Positions 6,800 to 9,019 of a stretch of 9,019 bases of DNA are shown here, one piece after another (within the stretch, counting starts at the first letter, position 1; every line of letters starts with the position of its first letter). Source of the stretch: an uncultured Acinetobacter sp. (GTDB taxonomy: Bacteria; Pseudomonadota; Gammaproteobacteria; Pseudomonadales; Moraxellaceae). The stretch lies in contig CAAGMP010000306.1 in assembly GCA_900771065.1 (NCBI GenBank), positions 1 to 9,019 on the forward strand, in the 5' to 3' direction. Under the pieces are notes generated by a model, which did no database searches, had not been told where the DNA came from, and saw nothing but the letters and a program-made list of their open reading frames with translations. Position numbers and translations under genes: made by a program.

Positions 6800-7813
6800 A
6801 TGATTGTGTTGGGCTTAGAAACGTCATGTGACGAAACAGGATTGGCATTATACGACAGTGAACAAGGTTTACGTGGGCAAGTTTTATATAGTCAAATTAA
6901 ACTACATGCAGAATATGGCGGTGTTGTTCCTGAGCTTGCATCTCGAGATCATGTTCGAAAGTTAATTCCTTTGCTTAATCAACTGCTTGAACAAAGTGGG
7001 GTTAAAAAGCAACAGATTGATGCGGTTGCCTATACTCGTGGTCCTGGTTTAATGGGTGCGTTAATGACAGGGGCTTTATTTGGGCGGACTTTGGCATTTG
7101 CATTAAATAAACCCGCAATTGGCGTACATCATATGGAAGGACATATGCTCGCGCCTTTATTATCGCAAACAGCACCTGAGTTTCCTTTTGTTGCCTTATT
7201 GGTTTCGGGTGGACATACACAATTAATGGCAGCTTACGCCATTGGAAAATATGAATTGCTCGGAGAATCAATTGATGATGCCGCAGGTGAAGCTTTTGAT
7301 AAAGTTGCTAAAATGATGGGATTACCTTATCCAGGTGGACCAAATATTTCTAAATTGGCAGAGCAAGGTAATCCACAAGCATTTGATTTTCCAAGACCTA
7401 TGTTACATCAAGGTTTAGAATTTTCATTTAGCGGGTTAAAAACTGCCGTTTCCGTACAAATGAAAAAATTAGGCAATGAAAAATGTAATGCTGACATAGC
7501 TGCATCATTTCAAGAAGCTTTGGTAGATACTTTAGTTAAAAAATCAGTGAAAGCTTTGAAACAAACAGGTTTAAAGCGTTTAGTAATTGCAGGCGGTGTT
7601 AGTGCAAACAAGCGTTTACGTGAACGTTTAGAAGCAGATTTAGCAAAAATTAAAGCGCAAGTATATTACGCCGAACCTGCATTATGCACCGATAATGGCG
7701 CAATGATTGCGTTTGCAGGTTATCAGCGTTTAAAAGCAGGGCAGTGTGATGGTTTAGCTGTGACCACAACACCGCGTTGGCCGATGACGGAATTGAGCCA
7801 ACCTGAAATTTGA
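6800..7813 (+). CDS. tsaD: tRNA N6-threonylcarbamoyladenosine synthesis transferase TsaD
   Basis: This 337-aa protein has the same length as E. coli TsaD. It transfers the threonylcarbamoyl group from threonylcarbamoyl-AMP to A37 of ANN-decoding tRNAs, acting with TsaB and TsaE, and is essential in many bacteria. Motifs in order are GLETSCDETG at the N-terminus, the metal ligands H111 and H115 in HHMEGH, LVSGGHTQL, GEAFDKVAKMMGLPYPGGP, FSFSGLKTAV, GGVSANKRLRE and CTDNGAMIAFAG (D298 as metal ligand). All signature residues are present, so it should be active. The ATG start agrees with the family N-terminus. In Pseudomonas tsaD lies directly divergent from rpsU; here cfa and a small gene stand between them. 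Its stop is one base from the end of convergent yjdM. Confidence 0.97.
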   Translation: MIVLGLETSCDETGLALYDSEQGLRGQVLYSQIKLHAEYGGVVPELASRDHVRKLIPLLNQLLEQSGVKKQQIDAVAYTRGPGLMGALMTGALFGRTLAFALNKPAIGVHHMEGHMLAPLLSQTAPEFPFVALLVSGGHTQLMAAYAIGKYELLGESIDDAAGEAFDKVAKMMGLPYPGGPNISKLAEQGNPQAFDFPRPMLHQGLEFSFSGLKTAVSVQMKKLGNEKCNADIAASFQEALVDTLVKKSVKALKQTGLKRLVIAGGVSANKRLRERLEADLAKIKAQVYYAEPALCTDNGAMIAFAGYQRLKAGQCDGLAVTTTPRWPMTELSQPEI

Positions 7814-7814
7814 T

Positions 7815-8153
7815 TTATGCTTTTTTTACATACTCAGATTTAAGTTTCATTGCACCAAAACCATCAATTTTGCAGTCTAAATCGTGACCGTCATTATTTT
7901 CAGGCAATAAGCGAATATTTTTTGCTTTTGTCCCGACTTTAATGACGGAAGAAGAGCCTTTTATTTTTAAATCTTTAATGACAGTGACGGTATCACCATC
8001 ATTTAAAATATTGCCATTGGCATCTTTAATGATGATTTGCTCTTCATTGACTTCACCTTCTTTCCATTCATATGCGCATTCAGGGCAAATGAGTAAATCA
8101 TTTTCTTGGTAAGTGTATTCAGATTGGCATTTGGGGCAAGCAGGTAAAGACAT
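7815..8153 (-). CDS. yjdM: Zinc-ribbon protein YjdM (PhnA family)
   Basis: This 112-aa protein is nearly collinear with E. coli YjdM (formerly PhnA). It has an N-terminal zinc ribbon with C6, C9, C23 and C26 (CPKC and CPEC knuckles), then a small beta domain containing DGDTVTVIKDLKIKGSSS and IDGFGAMKLKSEYVKK. Despite the old name it is not a phosphonate hydrolase; the cellular role is unresolved, and no phn genes are nearby. The ATG at 8153 gives the standard MSLP N-terminus, although no strong Shine-Dalgarno sequence precedes it. It is convergent with tsaD, leaving one base between the stops, so any terminator for yjdM must lie inside tsaD sequence. A terminator after mutS separates it from that gene, and it has its own possible promoter. 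Confidence 0.93.
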   Translation of the reverse strand: MSLPACPKCQSEYTYQENDLLICPECAYEWKEGEVNEEQIIIKDANGNILNDGDTVTVIKDLKIKGSSSVIKVGTKAKNIRLLPENNDGHDLDCKIDGFGAMKLKSEYVKKA

Positions 8154-8170
8154 AAGGCATTCAACTAAAA

Positions 8171-8200
8171 ATAATCAGGTTTAAAAGATAGCATTTTCAA
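8171..8200 (-). promoter_or_regulatory. Possible promoter of yjdM
   Basis: On the minus strand, TTGAAA (8195-8200, five of six consensus bases) and GATTAT (8171-8176, four of six) are separated by 18 bases, just upstream of yjdM and downstream of the mutS terminator. A separate promoter is expected because of that terminator. Confidence 0.45.
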
Positions 8201-8205
8201 ATAGC

Positions 8206-8230
8206 AAAAGAAAAGCCTCTAAAAAGAGGC
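8206..8230 (-). terminator. Intrinsic terminator of mutS
   Basis: Read on the minus strand, GCCTCT and AGAGGC form a perfect 6-bp GC-rich stem around TTTT, followed by a TTTTCTTTT run. It begins seven bases after the mutS stop codon. Confidence 0.88.
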
Positions 8231-8237
8231 GATGACT

Positions 8238-8945
8238 TTAATGCAATTGTTCTTTCAATAAATAAAGTTGCTCCAAAGCTTGTCTAGGTGTCAATTCATC
8301 TAAATTTAATTTTTTTAATTGATCTAAAACAGGTGATGGTTTTTCTACTTCAATTATTTTTTCTATCATTTCGGTTGGAGCATGTGTAAATAAATCATCT
8401 TGAATAAAATGATTTTTCGCTTGAATTTGCTGTTTTTCCAAAATTTTTAAACGGTTTTGTGCTTCTTTGAGAACACTGACAGGAATACCTGCTAATTTGG
8501 CAACCTGTAAACCATGACTTTGGCTTGCAGGACCTGCTTTGACTTTATGCAATAAAATCAATTCACCATTTAACTCTTTGGCAGCAACATGATAATTATG
8601 AATTTCTGTTTCACGACCTAATTCAGTTAATTCAAAATAATGCGTTGCAAATAAGCATAAACATTGAATTCGTTTTGCTAAATCTAAAACACAAGCCCAC
8701 GCTAAAGATAAACCATCATAAGTACTTGTACCCCGACCGACTTCATCCATAAGCACTAAAGATTGAGCAGTTGCGTGATGTAAAATTTGTGATGTTTCAG
8801 TCATTTCAACCATAAAGGTTGATTTACCTGTTGATAAATCATCAGCTGAGCCAATACGGGTAAAAATACGGTCAATGGGTCCTAAAATTGCAGATTTTGC
8901 AGGCACAAAGCTACCACAATATGCCAACAATGCAATTAAAGCAGA
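8238..8945 (-). CDS. mutS: DNA mismatch repair protein MutS, C-terminal fragment
   Basis: About 235 residues from the C-terminal quarter of MutS, the mismatch-recognition ATPase (about 850-880 aa when complete), are present. The fragment begins at SALIALLAYCGSFVPAK. It contains the ABC-type region STFMVEMTE, the Walker B segment LVLMDEVGRGTSTYDGLS, ATHYFELTEL and the helix-turn-helix part HGLQVAKLAGIPVSVL. The C-terminal tail is DELTPRQALEQLYLLKEQL. The Walker A loop (GPNMGGKST in the family), the connector and the mismatch-binding domains are missing. Similarity stops at about 8945: one codon beyond it the frame continues CCG and then meets an in-frame TGA at 8952-8954. A TTG at 8948 is therefore only a spurious start. 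The fragment is truncated by the sequence junction described separately, not by the window edge alone. Confidence 0.93.
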   Translation of the reverse strand, partial: SALIALLAYCGSFVPAKSAILGPIDRIFTRIGSADDLSTGKSTFMVEMTETSQILHHATAQSLVLMDEVGRGTSTYDGLSLAWACVLDLAKRIQCLCLFATHYFELTELGRETEIHNYHVAAKELNGELILLHKVKAGPASQSHGLQVAKLAGIPVSVLKEAQNRLKILEKQQIQAKNHFIQDDLFTHAPTEMIEKIIEVEKPSPVLDQLKKLNLDELTPRQALEQLYLLKEQLH

Positions 8946-9019
8946 CAACGGTCAAGTGGTCGCCAATGCAGTCGGTCACCGTGCAGACAAACGTGTGCCA
9001 ATGACGCGTTTACGTGCCC
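8945..9019. other. Unrelated GC-richer sequence abutting mutS
   Basis: These 75 bases contain 43 G or C by hand count (57%), far above the rest of the window. They do not encode the Walker A region of MutS that should be here. The plus-strand frame from 8944 is open to the end and reads DNGQVVANAVGHRADKRVP followed by MTRLRA, which looks protein-like. It could be the inside of another gene, but I do not recognise it. One minus-strand frame is also open. The piece is either from another locus or organism joined by assembly, or a genuine rearrangement. Confidence 0.6.

Noticed and set aside
8238..8948. MutS fragment as a complete 236-aa stand-alone ATPase starting at TTG 8948
   Set aside because: It begins in the middle of the MutS ATPase domain without Walker A, the TTG lies past the point where similarity ends, and there is no ribosome binding site.
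1..9019. Mobile elements, CRISPR arrays, tRNA or rRNA genes, or a new defence system
   Set aside because: I found no transposase or integrase motifs, regularly spaced repeats or tRNA-like folds, and the gene content is housekeeping.

Overview
The window looks like a chromosomal piece of a low-GC gammaproteobacterium, most likely Acinetobacter or a close Moraxellaceae relative. The S21, TsaD, MutS, YjdM and cyclopropane synthase proteins all read as ordinary gammaproteobacterial versions, and the DNA is AT-rich with an A/T-biased third codon position. The genus is inferred from protein resemblance alone.

Left part (1-4276, plus strand): the tail of an unidentified gene ends at 119 and is closed by a clean intrinsic terminator. 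A 624-aa membrane protein of the M48 peptidase class follows; its zinc-binding residues appear to have been replaced, so it is probably a pseudoprotease. A 198-aa protein resembling the psi subunit (HolD) of DNA polymerase III comes next, and then a secreted, intact BepA-like M48 protease with TPR repeats. No terminator is visible between these three genes, so they may be partly co-transcribed.

Middle (4251-6452): bepA converges on a minus-strand pair, rpsU (ribosomal protein S21) and a GatB/YqeY-domain gene, with a hairpin between the converging ends. rpsU has a near-consensus sigma-70 promoter and a perfect 9-bp hairpin in its short leader. Divergent from rpsU is cfa, encoding cyclopropane-fatty-acyl-phospholipid synthase, which ends in a long-stem terminator.

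Right part (6452-9019): the gap after cfa holds a probable 36-codon gene on the minus strand with a good ribosome binding site and a Fur-box-like palindrome just upstream. tsaD (tRNA t6A synthesis) follows on the plus strand and ends one base from the convergent yjdM (zinc-ribbon protein). Upstream of yjdM on the minus strand is the C-terminal quarter of mutS. MutS similarity stops abruptly at about 8945, just before the Walker A region, and the last 75 bases have clearly higher GC and do not encode MutS. This is either a chimeric sequence end or a true rearrangement.

Most of the window is housekeeping: translation (S21, t6A modification), DNA replication and repair (psi-like protein, MutS), and envelope maintenance (BepA, Cfa). 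The points that deserve attention are the pseudoprotease next to an active relative, the small gene with its possible iron-responsive operator, the rpsU leader hairpin and the mutS junction. I see no mobile element, CRISPR array, rRNA or tRNA.
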